Part shown: positions 1 to 6,616 of the stretch, piece after piece | Position numbering within the stretch: the first letter of the stretch is position 1 | Layout: the number at the start of each line of letters is the position of its first letter | Assembly (NCBI GenBank): GCA_050245975.1 | Contig: JBFWWW010000127.1 | Span: 1 to 11,609 of the forward strand | Reading direction: 5' to 3' | Origin: JBFWWW01 sp050245975 | GTDB lineage: Bacteria > Pseudomonadota > Alphaproteobacteria > Rhizobiales > Hyphomicrobiaceae | DNA: 11,609 nt | Notes under the pieces: model-generated | The model's input: only the letters and a program-made list of their open reading frames with translations | Database searches by the model: none | Told to the model about the DNA's origin: nothing | Made by a program: the position numbers and the translations under genes

Positions 1-1362
1 CACCCGAACCAGAGGACCATCGGGAAAGAAGGGATAATCTGCCGAGACACGGCCGTTGTAGGCCCGCGCCAGCAGGGCCCCGATGCGCTCCCGCACGCTC
101 GAATTGTAGCGTTCGCGCGGTGCGTAGACGAGCAGCGATACGAAGCGTTCGAAGCGGTCCATGCGCGCAAAAACGCGCACGCGCGGTCTCAGATCAAGGG
201 CAAGAATGCCTTCAACCCATTCGCCCAGCTGGCGCACGCCGATCTGAAACAGCTCGTCGCGCGGGAAGGTCTCGAGGATGTTGACGATAGCCTTGCCGTC
301 GTGGCTCTCAGGCGGATGTCCCGAGTTGGCGAGAACCGTCTCGACCTTGTGCCGCAGAAACGGAATCTGTCGCGGCGACTGGGTGTAGGCCTGCGAGGTG
401 AAAAGGCCGACGATCCTGATCTCGCCCGCCGGCGTTTTCCGGTCCGCGCCGTAGGTCTTGATGCCGATGTAGTCCATGTGCACGCGGCGGTGCACGCGGC
501 TGACGACGTTGGCTTTCGTGATGATGAGCGGCGAAGGCCCGAAGAAGAAGCGGCGGATTTCAGGGGTCATCGAGACAAACTCGGTCCGCCGCCGCAGGAC
601 CTGGATATCCGGATTGCGCAGCAAGCCCAGCCCGGACCCTTCGACGGTGGTCAGATCGCCCGTATCCGGAGAACCCGACAGCTCGAGATCGCGCACACCG
701 AGAAACGTAAAGTGTCCGTCCACCAGCCACTTGAGGAAGGCGATGGTCTCGCTGACCAGTTCGGCGGGCGCTTCGGGCGGCTCGCGCTCGAAGCGCTGGA
801 TGGCGGCGCCGACGCGCGACGCCATCGCGCTCCAGTCCGATACGGCAATCCGGACGTCATCGAGCAACGCGGAGAGTGCCGATTCCAGCTCCCGGCCTGC
901 GCCCTCCGGCAGGCCACGCACACGCAGCAGGATGAAACTCTCCCGTCGCCCGTCGCCCGCCCCCGTGTCGCCGGGCGACAGAATGGCTTCGAGCCGTCCC
1001 GCAGGCGAGCGACGCGTCCTGAGCAGGGGGTGCAACAGGGTTTCGACGGTCAAGCCGCGGGCCTGCATCTCTCCCATGATGGAATCGACCAGAAACGGCA
1101 TGTCGTCGTTGAGAATTTCGATCGTCGCGTCGCTACTGCCGGCCCTGACGCGGATTTTGTGCCGCTCCTTCGGCTTGTCGGCGATAAATGCCAGCGCATC
1201 GCGCACATCGGCCGCCATGCGTTCCGGATTTGGCCGCTCTCCAGGCGCCGCGCCGCCGGCGTAAAGCGCCTCTGCAAGACGCGCCGCGTCCGACCTGCGG
1301 CCGAGAAGCTCCTGGATTTTGCCGAACAGATCAGAAGCCGCCGACCCTGCGCTCAGTGCCAT
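1..1362 (-). CDS. NAD-specific glutamate dehydrogenase, large (about 180 kDa) type; N-terminal 454 residues, cut by the window edge
   Basis: This cytosolic enzyme interconverts glutamate and 2-oxoglutarate plus ammonia with NAD and usually works in glutamate catabolism. The minus-strand frame is open without a stop from the ATG at 1362 to base 1. Recognisable family blocks are NDDMPFLVDSIMGEMQARG near residue 85 (start of the ACT-like N-terminal region), then FTFLGVRDLEL, GSGLGLLRNP, LIITKANVVSRVHR, MDYIGIKTYG, GLFTSQAYTQS, SHDGKAIVNILETFPRDELF and YAPRERYNS. Family members run to roughly 1,550-1,650 residues, so about 70% of the protein, including the catalytic dehydrogenase core, lies off the left edge. 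The ATG at 1362 follows AGGA with an 8-nt spacer, and an in-frame TGA lies about 70 bases upstream. It is divergent from the AhpD-like gene across 126 bases. No frameshift is seen. Family assignment is very secure; whether the whole gene is intact cannot be judged here. Confidence 0.95.
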   Translation of the reverse strand, partial: MALSAGSAASDLFGKIQELLGRRSDAARLAEALYAGGAAPGERPNPERMAADVRDALAFIADKPKERHKIRVRAGSSDATIEILNDDMPFLVDSIMGEMQARGLTVETLLHPLLRTRRSPAGRLEAILSPGDTGAGDGRRESFILLRVRGLPEGAGRELESALSALLDDVRIAVSDWSAMASRVGAAIQRFEREPPEAPAELVSETIAFLKWLVDGHFTFLGVRDLELSGSPDTGDLTTVEGSGLGLLRNPDIQVLRRRTEFVSMTPEIRRFFFGPSPLIITKANVVSRVHRRVHMDYIGIKTYGADRKTPAGEIRIVGLFTSQAYTQSPRQIPFLRHKVETVLANSGHPPESHDGKAIVNILETFPRDELFQIGVRQLGEWVEGILALDLRPRVRVFARMDRFERFVSLLVYAPRERYNSSVRERIGALLARAYNGRVSADYPFFPDGPLVRV

Positions 1363-1415
1363 GGGGATTGTCCTGGATCGTTTCCTTTGCGAAAGTTTGG
1401 ACCTGCCATCTACAA

Positions 1416-1455
1416 TTGACAATCACATGATGCCGGCCGGTGCATTTCCTTGCAC
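1416..1455. promoter_or_regulatory. Divergent promoter region between the glutamate dehydrogenase and AhpD-like genes
   Basis: TTGACA at 1416-1421 on the plus strand overlaps TTGTCA (1422 to 1417) on the minus strand, so each strand carries a good -35-like hexamer over the same bases. No good -10 hexamer stands at 16-18 bases on either strand. The plus-strand leader also has a perfect inverted repeat, GTGCA at 1440-1444 and TGCAC at 1451-1455, 6 bases apart. It could be a small operator or a leader hairpin ahead of the AhpD-like gene. This rests on pattern alone. Confidence 0.25.
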
Positions 1456-1488
1456 AATGAGCGGCATCTTCGAGCTATGGAGGTTGGC

Positions 1489-2094
1489 ATGGCGAAAGTG
1501 GAAAAAACCGGCAAGACGGAAAAGCCCACGGCCCTCGATATGGGTCCTGACGCCAAGCTCGAGCCGGGCTTGCAGGCCTATTTCGACAAGTGTCTCGAAA
1601 AGCTGGGTTTCGTGCCCAACGTCCTGCGCGCTTACGCCTTCGACAACGCCAAGCTCAAGTCCTTCATCGACATGGTGGATGACCTGATGCTGGCCGACAG
1701 CGGGCTGTCGAAGCTGGAGCGCGAAATGATCGCCGTGGCGGTCAGCGCCGTGAACCACTGCCACTATTGCCTGACGGCGCACGGCGCGGCCGTGCGCCAG
1801 CGCGGCAAGGATCCGGAGCTCGGCGAGCTGATGGCGCAGAACTATCGCGCGGCCGACCTGCCGAAACGGCAGAAGGCCATGCTGGATTTCGCCGTCAAGC
1901 TGACGGAGCACCCCGACAAGATGGAGGAGACGGACCGCGAGGCCTTGCGCAAAGCCGGCTTCAACGACCGCGACATCTGGGATATCGCAGCCGTGGCCTC
2001 GTTCTACAACATGTCGAACCGCATGGCCGCAGCCACGGAGATGCGGCCCAATCGCGAATACCACTACCTCGCCCGCGAACGCAGCAAGGACTGA
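1489..2094 (+). CDS. AhpD-like peroxidase-related protein (CMD/alkylhydroperoxidase family)
   Basis: Predicted cytosolic 201-residue protein of the carboxymuconolactone decarboxylase-like (CMD) superfamily, in the peroxidase-related branch. The motif HCHYCLTAHG gives C91, C94 and H98, preceded by E79. This spacing (E-11-C-2-C-3-H) matches the catalytic Glu, Cys-x-x-Cys and His of AhpD, so a thiol-based peroxide-reducing or disulfide-exchange activity is likely; the physiological substrate is unknown. An N-terminal segment of about 25 Lys/Glu-rich residues precedes the all-helical domain. The ATG at 1489 is chosen because GGAGG lies 5 bases upstream; the frame is open further back to a TTG at 1450 and an ATG at 1477, but those lack this support. 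The gene is convergent with the TPM gene, with only 9 bases between the two stops. No AhpC partner is seen in the window. Confidence 0.88.
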   Translation: MAKVEKTGKTEKPTALDMGPDAKLEPGLQAYFDKCLEKLGFVPNVLRAYAFDNAKLKSFIDMVDDLMLADSGLSKLEREMIAVAVSAVNHCHYCLTAHGAAVRQRGKDPELGELMAQNYRAADLPKRQKAMLDFAVKLTEHPDKMEETDREALRKAGFNDRDIWDIAAVASFYNMSNRMAAATEMRPNREYHYLARERSKD

Positions 2095-2103
2095 GGCTGC
2101 GGC

Positions 2104-2727
2104 TCAATCGCCGGACAGGATGATGAGATGATTGGGCAGCTCGTTGGGATCGCGCGATCCCGGCGGGAAATGGTTGGCGAGGTGGCCGCCGATGGCACCA
2201 ATGGCGGCGACAAAGCCGTCCGCGCCATGCCCCTTGGCAATCTGCTCCGTCAGCCCATCGACAATGCCCTGCCATTCCGCATGGGGAACGCGGGCGTGAA
2301 TGCCGGCATCGGCCAGTACCTCCGCATAGCGCTCCGCCATGGAGACGAAGATCATCACCCCCGTGCGGCCGGCTGTCGTGTGCAGGTTCTGGGCCAGGAA
2401 CTGCTCCACCGCGCGCCTGTGCGCACGCAGCTGACGCACCTGGCGCGGAACCAGCGCCAATCGCAGAGGCCGCCAGGACAGAAGCGCGACGAGCACCGCG
2501 AAAACGACGAGCTGAAGGCCGTAAATCCATTGTATGGGCCACCAGGTCAGATAGATCAGCGGCAGCGGGACAACGAGGGCTGCGAGTGCCGCCCACAACA
2601 CCGCGGCGTGGAGATAGCTGCTGCTCTCGGCTGCAACGACCGCGACGATCTCGCCCGACGTGCGCTGCTCGGCCGCCGTTATGGCATCTGCGATGCGCTG
2701 CTGGTCCTCAGCGGAAAACAAGCTCAT
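2104..2727 (-). CDS. TPM-domain membrane protein (COG3762-like)
   Basis: Predicted inner-membrane protein of 207 residues, last gene of a lemA-ygcG-TPM cluster. The TPM domain appears split: an N-terminal part (residues about 1-38, with TSGEIVAVVAAES), two membrane helices at about 40-62 and 68-86, then a charged segment (PRQVRQLRAHRRAVEQF) and the rest of the domain with GRTGVMIFVSMAERYAEVLAD and a C-terminal ELPNHLIILSGD. This order is typical of the uncharacterised membrane TPM family and is not a sign of damage. The biochemical role is unknown. The ATG at 2727 has AAGGG upstream at about 7 bases; an alternative ATG at 2745 also has AAGGG, at 6 bases, and would add MRKGRA. The gap to the ygcG-like stop is 33-51 bases, so co-transcription is likely. 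It faces the AhpD-like gene with 9 bases between stops and no obvious terminator. Confidence 0.85.
   Translation of the reverse strand: MSLFSAEDQQRIADAITAAEQRTSGEIVAVVAAESSSYLHAAVLWAALAALVVPLPLIYLTWWPIQWIYGLQLVVFAVLVALLSWRPLRLALVPRQVRQLRAHRRAVEQFLAQNLHTTAGRTGVMIFVSMAERYAEVLADAGIHARVPHAEWQGIVDGLTEQIAKGHGADGFVAAIGAIGGHLANHFPPGSRDPNELPNHLIILSGD
2146..2161. repeat. Perfect 16-bp palindrome inside the membrane TPM gene
   Basis: GGGATCGCGCGATCCC at 2146-2161 equals its own reverse complement over all 16 bases. It lies in the 3' part of the membrane TPM gene (codons for SRDPN). The GATCGCG half-site also occurs in the inverted repeat upstream of marR. It may be chance in GC-rich coding DNA or a protein-binding site; the sequence cannot decide. 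Confidence 0.5.
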
Positions 2728-2778
2728 CGCCCTGCCCTTTCGCATCCAGCACCCTTGGCGCGCCCCATGCCCTGTGTC

Positions 2779-3600
2779 CTACCAGCTTCCCGAAGCCCCG
2801 CCGCCGCCGAAATCTCCGCCGCCGCCGGACCAGCCGCCACCACCGCCGCCGCCTCCATCCCAGCCTCCCGAGCCGCCCCATCCGCCCGGAATGAAGATCG
2901 GCGCGTTGTCGCCGCGACGGCGGCGGGCGTTGGCCGGCAGATTGCGCGCCTGCTGCGCGCTCCGCCAGGCCGTGAAGGCGAATACCCCGATGAAAAGAAG
3001 AATGAAGAAGATCGCTGCCGGATCGATTTCGTTCGACCGTTTCGTGCCGCCCCTGGCGCGCTCCTTTACGGCCTCGGCGTCGCCAAGGAGCACATCGCGG
3101 ATGTCATGCACACCGGCTTTGATGCCGCCGCCGAAGTCGCCGCGCCGGAACGCGGGCAGGATCGTGTTCTCGATGATCAGCTTGGACATCAGGTCGGTCA
3201 GCAGCGGCTCGAGGCGACGTCCGACCTCGATCCGAACCTTGCGCTCCTTCGGCGCAACGATGAGAAGAACGCCGTTGTCCTTGCCCTTCTGTCCGATCCC
3301 CCATGCCCGGCCGAGCTGGTAGCCGAAGTCCTCGATCGGGTATCCCTGGAGAGACGGCGCGGTGTAGACGACGACCTGATCGGTCGATTTTTCCTCCAGC
3401 GCCGCCAGCTCCTCGTTCAGAAGCTGCTCGTCATCAGCGGTGAGAAGGCCGGCATCGTCCATGACCCGGCCCGTCAGGACAGGAAACGTCGGCGCGGCGG
3501 CGACCGCGGCCAGGAAGAGGCAAAGCAGGACACCCGCCAGGGCGGTGCCCGCCGCACCTCTTGCTGACGCAAGGCTCCAACCTGCACCACGGCCAGACAT
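2779..3600 (-). CDS. YgcG-type exported TPM-domain protein with glycine-rich tail
   Basis: Predicted envelope protein of 273 residues. A signal peptide or anchor occupies about residues 16-36 (TALAGVLLCLFLAAVAAA), then a TPM domain at about 42-170 starting LTGRVMDDAGLLTADDEQ and containing YQLGRAWGIGQKGKDNGVLL and FGGGIKAGVHDI. A membrane helix follows at about 194-212 (PAAIFFILLFIGVFAFTAW), then a basic linker (ARRRRGDN) and a tail rich in Gly, Trp and Ser that ends in SGSW. This is the standard YgcG architecture: the TPM domain is probably outside the cytoplasmic membrane and the tail inside. TPM proteins have been linked to phosphatase or repair roles in other organisms, but YgcG itself is poorly defined. 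The ATG at 3600 has GGAGG 8 bases upstream; an ATG at 3624, 3 bases after the lemA stop, is the alternative and has only weak AGAAG. Second gene of the cluster. Confidence 0.88.
   Translation of the reverse strand: MSGRGAGWSLASARGAAGTALAGVLLCLFLAAVAAAPTFPVLTGRVMDDAGLLTADDEQLLNEELAALEEKSTDQVVVYTAPSLQGYPIEDFGYQLGRAWGIGQKGKDNGVLLIVAPKERKVRIEVGRRLEPLLTDLMSKLIIENTILPAFRRGDFGGGIKAGVHDIRDVLLGDAEAVKERARGGTKRSNEIDPAAIFFILLFIGVFAFTAWRSAQQARNLPANARRRRGDNAPIFIPGGWGGSGGWDGGGGGGGGWSGGGGDFGGGGASGSW
2796..2890. repeat. Low-complexity GGN-codon tract encoding the YgcG glycine tail
   Basis: The plus strand reads as runs of CCGCCG and related CCN triplets; on the coding (minus) strand these are GGN glycine codons interrupted by Trp, Ser and Asp codons. 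One run gives eight consecutive glycines. Such tracts can vary in length by slippage. The tail itself is a family trait, so the repeat is explained by the protein. Confidence 0.75.
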
Positions 3601-3627
3601 CCGGCGGCCCTCCGCCCCTGCCATGGG

Positions 3628-4230
3628 CTACTTCTTCGTGTTGAATTCGACTTTCGGCGTCTGCATCTCGGTCGCGGGGATGTCGAACGTCGCCATCTCC
3701 TTGGACGACGGATACATGAGCGACCGCCACCAGCGGCCCGGGATGGTCGTGATTTCCGTGTTGTAGACACGCACGGCCTCGATGTAGTCGCGCCGCGCGA
3801 TGGCGATCCGGTTCTCCGTGCCCTCGAGCTGCTGCTGCAGGGCGAGGAAGTTCTGCCCCGACTTGATGTCCGGATAGCGTTCGACGACGGCCAGGAGCTG
3901 GCGCAGCGCGCCGCCCAACGTCGCCTGCGCATCCTGGAATTTCTTCATCGCCTCGGGATTGGTGATGATGTCGGCCGGCACCTGGACCTGCACGGCCTTG
4001 GCGCGGGCTTCGGTCACCTGCGTCAGCACCGATTTTTCCTGATCGGCAAAGCCCTGCACGGAGGCGACCAGATTCGGGATCAGATCGGCCCGGCGCTTGT
4101 ACTGGCTCAGGACCTCCGACCATTTCGCCTTGGCACTCTGCTCATAGGTCGGGATGTTGTTGATGCCGCAGCCGGCGAGCGACAGGGCAACGAAGATCAT
4201 CGTGGCGCATGCCATCAGGCGTTTCAGCAT
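3628..4230 (-). CDS. lemA: LemA family lipoprotein
   Basis: LemA-family envelope protein of 200 residues. The N-terminus MLKRLMACATMIFVALSLAGC has a lipobox LAGC with the acylated Cys at 21 and Gly at +2, so it is probably a lipoprotein, and the lack of Asp at +2 argues against retention in the inner membrane. The rest is helical with the LemA blocks YKRRADLIPNLVASVQGFA, DQEKSVLTQVTEARAKA, YPDIKSGQNFLALQQQLEGT and ENRIAIARRDYIEAVRVYN. The ATG at 4230 is preferred because GGAG lies 6 bases upstream; an ATG at 4242 would add MEPD but has poor ribosome-binding support. It is first in the lemA-ygcG-TPM cluster, an arrangement seen in many bacteria. LemA function is not settled; an envelope-associated role with its TPM partners is inferred from context. 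Confidence 0.92.
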   Translation of the reverse strand: MLKRLMACATMIFVALSLAGCGINNIPTYEQSAKAKWSEVLSQYKRRADLIPNLVASVQGFADQEKSVLTQVTEARAKAVQVQVPADIITNPEAMKKFQDAQATLGGALRQLLAVVERYPDIKSGQNFLALQQQLEGTENRIAIARRDYIEAVRVYNTEITTIPGRWWRSLMYPSSKEMATFDIPATEMQTPKVEFNTKK

Positions 4231-4278
4231 GTCAGGCTCCATTGTATCCGGCTCGGGAGCTGCGCTCTTGCTTTGCCA

Positions 4279-4316
4279 GTCCCCCGCCCTGCGGGAGACC
4301 CTGCTCTAGTGGGTCT
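4279..4316. promoter_or_regulatory. Two overlapping inverted repeats in the lemA / parA-like divergent gap
   Basis: Between lemA and the ParA-like gene (4231-4462, 232 bases, no gene) lie two inverted repeats that share bases. The first has arms at 4279-4287 and 4291-4299 with loop CCT and 8 of 9 pairs. The second is AGACCC at 4296-4301 and GGGTCT at 4311-4316 with a 9-base loop. They compete for 4296-4299, so transcripts could fold either way. A weak minus-strand promoter can be drawn (TTGCAG, 17 bases, TAGAGC) reading toward lemA. I see no clear plus-strand promoter. Confidence 0.25.
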
Positions 4317-4462
4317 TGAGCATGGCTGCAAGGGCGACCGCTCCCGGCCCAACGGTACATGGCGCGCCACCCCGCAGTCTGCCATATTTGTGCGACAGAC
4401 CGATGGCTGGCGCTCCGCCCACTCGGGCGTGCAGGACGGGACCGGAGGATTTTCGCGCATCC

Positions 4463-5347
4463 ATGCGCAATACGATTGCAGTGATGAATACGAAGGGCGG
4501 CGTCGGAAAATCGACGCTGGTGCTGGCGGTTGCCGAGACGCTCGCCGCCGAGCGGCACATGAATGTGCTCGTCATCGATTCCGATGCGCAGGCGAGCATC
4601 AGCTCCATGCTCATGACGCCGGCCAGCCTGCACAAGCTGCAGTCCGACGGCCTGACCATCGTCGACCTGCTCGTCGCCTCGGTGTTGCGGGGCGAAACCG
4701 TGGACTGGACCCGCTTCGTCGTGGGCGGCGTTTCCGACGTCGACGACGCGCGCACGCTCTATCTCATTCCCAGCGACATGCAGCTCACGCTGTTCGAGCG
4801 CGAGGTTTCCAAGGAATCGCGGCACGGGCGCCTGCGCACCGCGATTGCCGAGCTGCTGGTTCAGGCGCGGACCGTGTTCGATGTCGTCCTGATCGATTGC
4901 CCGCCGGGCCTGTCGGTGCTGACCGAATCCTGGCTGCGCGAGGCAGACTTCCATATTTCGCCGACCAAGGCCGACTACGTCTCGACCTGCGGGCTGGAGG
5001 TGTTCCGCCGCTTCAAGGCCCTCAATCCGGAGATGGGTTTTGCGAGCAACCTCGGCGTCGTCATCAACATGAAGGACGTCACGTCGAACATCGACGAGGA
5101 ATATCATCGCTGGCTGAAGGAGAACGCGGACAACCGGTGCTTCGAGAACACGATCCCGCGCTCGAGCGTGCTGCAATATGCCGCGCACTTCCGGGGCATC
5201 GAACGGTCCTACAAGGCCAAGTATCCCGGCGAGATCGGCCAGTCGGTGAAGGCGCTGACAAACGAGCTGCTCGAGCGGCTCGATGCGGCCAACGGCGGTA
5301 TCCGAACAAGCCCGCAACCGCCGATGCCGCGGCCGTTGTCGGTCTAG
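4463..5347 (+). CDS. Orphan ParA/MinD-family P-loop ATPase
   Basis: Predicted cytosolic ATPase of 294 residues. It has the deviant Walker A box KGGVGKST at 11-18 with signature Lys at 11, the A' segment VLVIDSDAQ at 35-43, Walker B VVLIDCPPG at 141-149 and the typical SPTKADYVSTCGLEVF at 166-181. ParA-type ATPases form nucleotide-dependent dimers that bind DNA or membrane and position a cargo such as plasmids, chromosomes or surface machinery. There is no N-terminal DNA-binding domain, no adjacent parB and no recognisable parS, so the cargo is unknown. The start at 4463 puts the P-loop at the usual distance from the N-terminus. Its only SD-like sequence, GGAGG at 4444-4448, is 14 bases away, longer than normal; in-frame ATGs at 4403 and 4322 would add unconserved-looking residues. 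It is divergent from lemA and convergent with gmd. Last about 18 residues are Pro/Arg-rich. Confidence 0.87.
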   Translation: MRNTIAVMNTKGGVGKSTLVLAVAETLAAERHMNVLVIDSDAQASISSMLMTPASLHKLQSDGLTIVDLLVASVLRGETVDWTRFVVGGVSDVDDARTLYLIPSDMQLTLFEREVSKESRHGRLRTAIAELLVQARTVFDVVLIDCPPGLSVLTESWLREADFHISPTKADYVSTCGLEVFRRFKALNPEMGFASNLGVVINMKDVTSNIDEEYHRWLKENADNRCFENTIPRSSVLQYAAHFRGIERSYKAKYPGEIGQSVKALTNELLERLDAANGGIRTSPQPPMPRPLSV

Positions 5348-5404
5348 ATCAGGCAACGGCAACGCGCGCCCGCGACAAACAATCGTCCGAACCTGCGGAT
5401 TGCC

Positions 5405-6481
5405 CTAGACGAGCCGGCGGGCCGCAGCCTCGTGCTCGCGTTTCACGGTGACGAGGTCGGCGGCGACCATCTCCGCGATCATCTCCGCGAACGACGTGCG
5501 GTGGCTCCACTTGAGCTTGGTGTGAGCCTTGGTCGGATCACCCAGCAGCAGATCCACCTCGGTCGGGCGAAAATAGCGGGGATCGATGCGCACCAGAACA
5601 GCGCCGGTCCGCGCATCCCTGCCGATCTCGTCGACGCCGCTGCCCTCCCAGGCGACGCGACGATCGACATGGCCGAACGCCAGCTCGATGAGGTGGCGAA
5701 CCGAATACTTGGTGCCGGTCGCGAGAACATAGTCGTCCGGCTTCTCCTGCTGCAGCATGAGCCACATGCCCTCGACATAGTCGCGCGCGTGCCCCCAATC
5801 GCGTTCCGCGTCGAGATTGCCGATGTGCAGCGTGTCGAGCAGGCCGTGCTGGATCGATGCCACGGCACGCGTCACCTTGCGCGTGACGAACGTCTCGCCG
5901 CGCAGCGGGCTCTCGTGATTGAACAGGATGCCGTTCGAGGCGTGGAAACCGTAGGCTTCGCGGTAGTTCACAGTGATCCAGTAGGCATAGAGCTTGGCGA
6001 CGCCATAGGGCGAGCGCGGATAGAAGGGCGTCGTCTCCTTCTGCGGGATTTCCTGCACGAGACCGTAAAGCTCCGACGTCGAAGCCTGGTAGAACCGCGT
6101 GCTTGTGCCGAGATCGAGGATGCGCATGGCTTCGAGCAGCCGCAGCGTGCCGAGCGCGTCGGCATTGGCCGTGTATTCCGGCGTCTCGAAAGAGACGCGC
6201 ACGTGGCTCTGCGCCGCGAGATTGTAGATCTCGGTCGGGCGGATCTGCTGCAGCAGGCGGATGAGGTTCGTGGCGTCCGTCAGGTCGCCGTAGTGGAGAT
6301 GGAAACGCGAGCCCTCCGCATGCGGGTCGGTGACGAGATGGTCGATGCGCGCGGTGTTGAACGACGACGAGCGCCGCTTGATCCCATGCACGACGTAGCC
6401 CTTGGCCAGCAGAAGCTCGGCCAGATAGGCTCCATCCTGGCCGGTCACTCCGGTCACGAGCGCAATCTTCTCACTGGACAT
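5405..6481 (-). CDS. gmd: GDP-mannose 4,6-dehydratase
   Basis: Cytosolic extended short-chain dehydrogenase (358 residues) that converts GDP-mannose to GDP-4-keto-6-deoxymannose, the branch-point precursor of GDP-fucose, GDP-rhamnose and related sugars for surface polysaccharides. The NADP-binding [12 protein letters not shown] (G11, G14, G17) is followed by the RR at 36-37 usual in this family, the catalytic STSELYG with T135 and E137, and Y159-x3-K163 in [28 protein letters not shown] and the late [15 protein letters not shown] block are also typical. Length matches the family. The start at 6481 has GAGG about 10 bases upstream. No GDP-fucose synthase, Rmd reductase or glycosyltransferase lies beside it, so the final sugar is not known. 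It is convergent with the ParA-like gene and divergent from the methyltransferase; 57 bases separate it from the parA-like stop, with only a weak possible hairpin. Confidence 0.95.
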   Translation of the reverse strand: MSSEKIALVTGVTGQDGAYLAELLLAKGYVVHGIKRRSSSFNTARIDHLVTDPHAEGSRFHLHYGDLTDATNLIRLLQQIRPTEIYNLAAQSHVRVSFETPEYTANADALGTLRLLEAMRILDLGTSTRFYQASTSELYGLVQEIPQKETTPFYPRSPYGVAKLYAYWITVNYREAYGFHASNGILFNHESPLRGETFVTRKVTRAVASIQHGLLDTLHIGNLDAERDWGHARDYVEGMWLMLQQEKPDDYVLATGTKYSVRHLIELAFGHVDRRVAWEGSGVDEIGRDARTGAVLVRIDPRYFRPTEVDLLLGDPTKAHTKLKWSHRTSFAEMIAEMVAADLVTVKREHEAAARRLV

Positions 6482-6563
6482 GGCCGACCATCCTCACGAC
6501 ATCCCCCGGCGGCTGTGCCTGCACTGGACAAACCGCCATGCTATCCCTAACAAGCTGCGGCGC

Positions 6564-6583
6564 GCCGGTCATGCGGAACCGGC
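6564..6583. promoter_or_regulatory. Inverted repeat in the methyltransferase leader
   Basis: GCCGGT at 6564-6569 and ACCGGC at 6578-6583 form a perfect 6-bp inverted repeat with an 8-base loop, about 33 bases before the methyltransferase start in the 135-base divergent gap with gmd. It may be an operator or leader hairpin. No convincing promoter hexamers could be fixed in this gap. Confidence 0.2.
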
Positions 6584-6616
6584 GTCGAACCCCACAGGCC
6601 GGCAAGGAGCGTCGCC

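Noticed and set aside
301..1419. Long plus-strand open frame (372 codons) over the glutamate dehydrogenase gene
   Set aside because: It is antisense to a frame with clear family motifs, and its product is Arg/Pro/Gly-rich with no recognisable domain. It is a by-product of high GC at third positions.
2796..2890. CCG-rich tract considered as a CRISPR-like or satellite repeat
   Set aside because: It has no regular unit or spacer and is fully explained by glycine codons of the YgcG tail.
2128..3567. Plus-strand frame of 479 codons spanning both TPM genes
   Set aside because: It covers two real minus-strand genes with signal peptide, membrane helices and ribosome-binding sites. The frame has no family features and starts inside the membrane TPM gene.
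4232..5362. Minus-strand frame of 376 codons opposite the ParA-like gene
   Set aside because: It is antisense to intact Walker motifs and its product is rich in His, Arg and Gln, as expected of a shadow frame.
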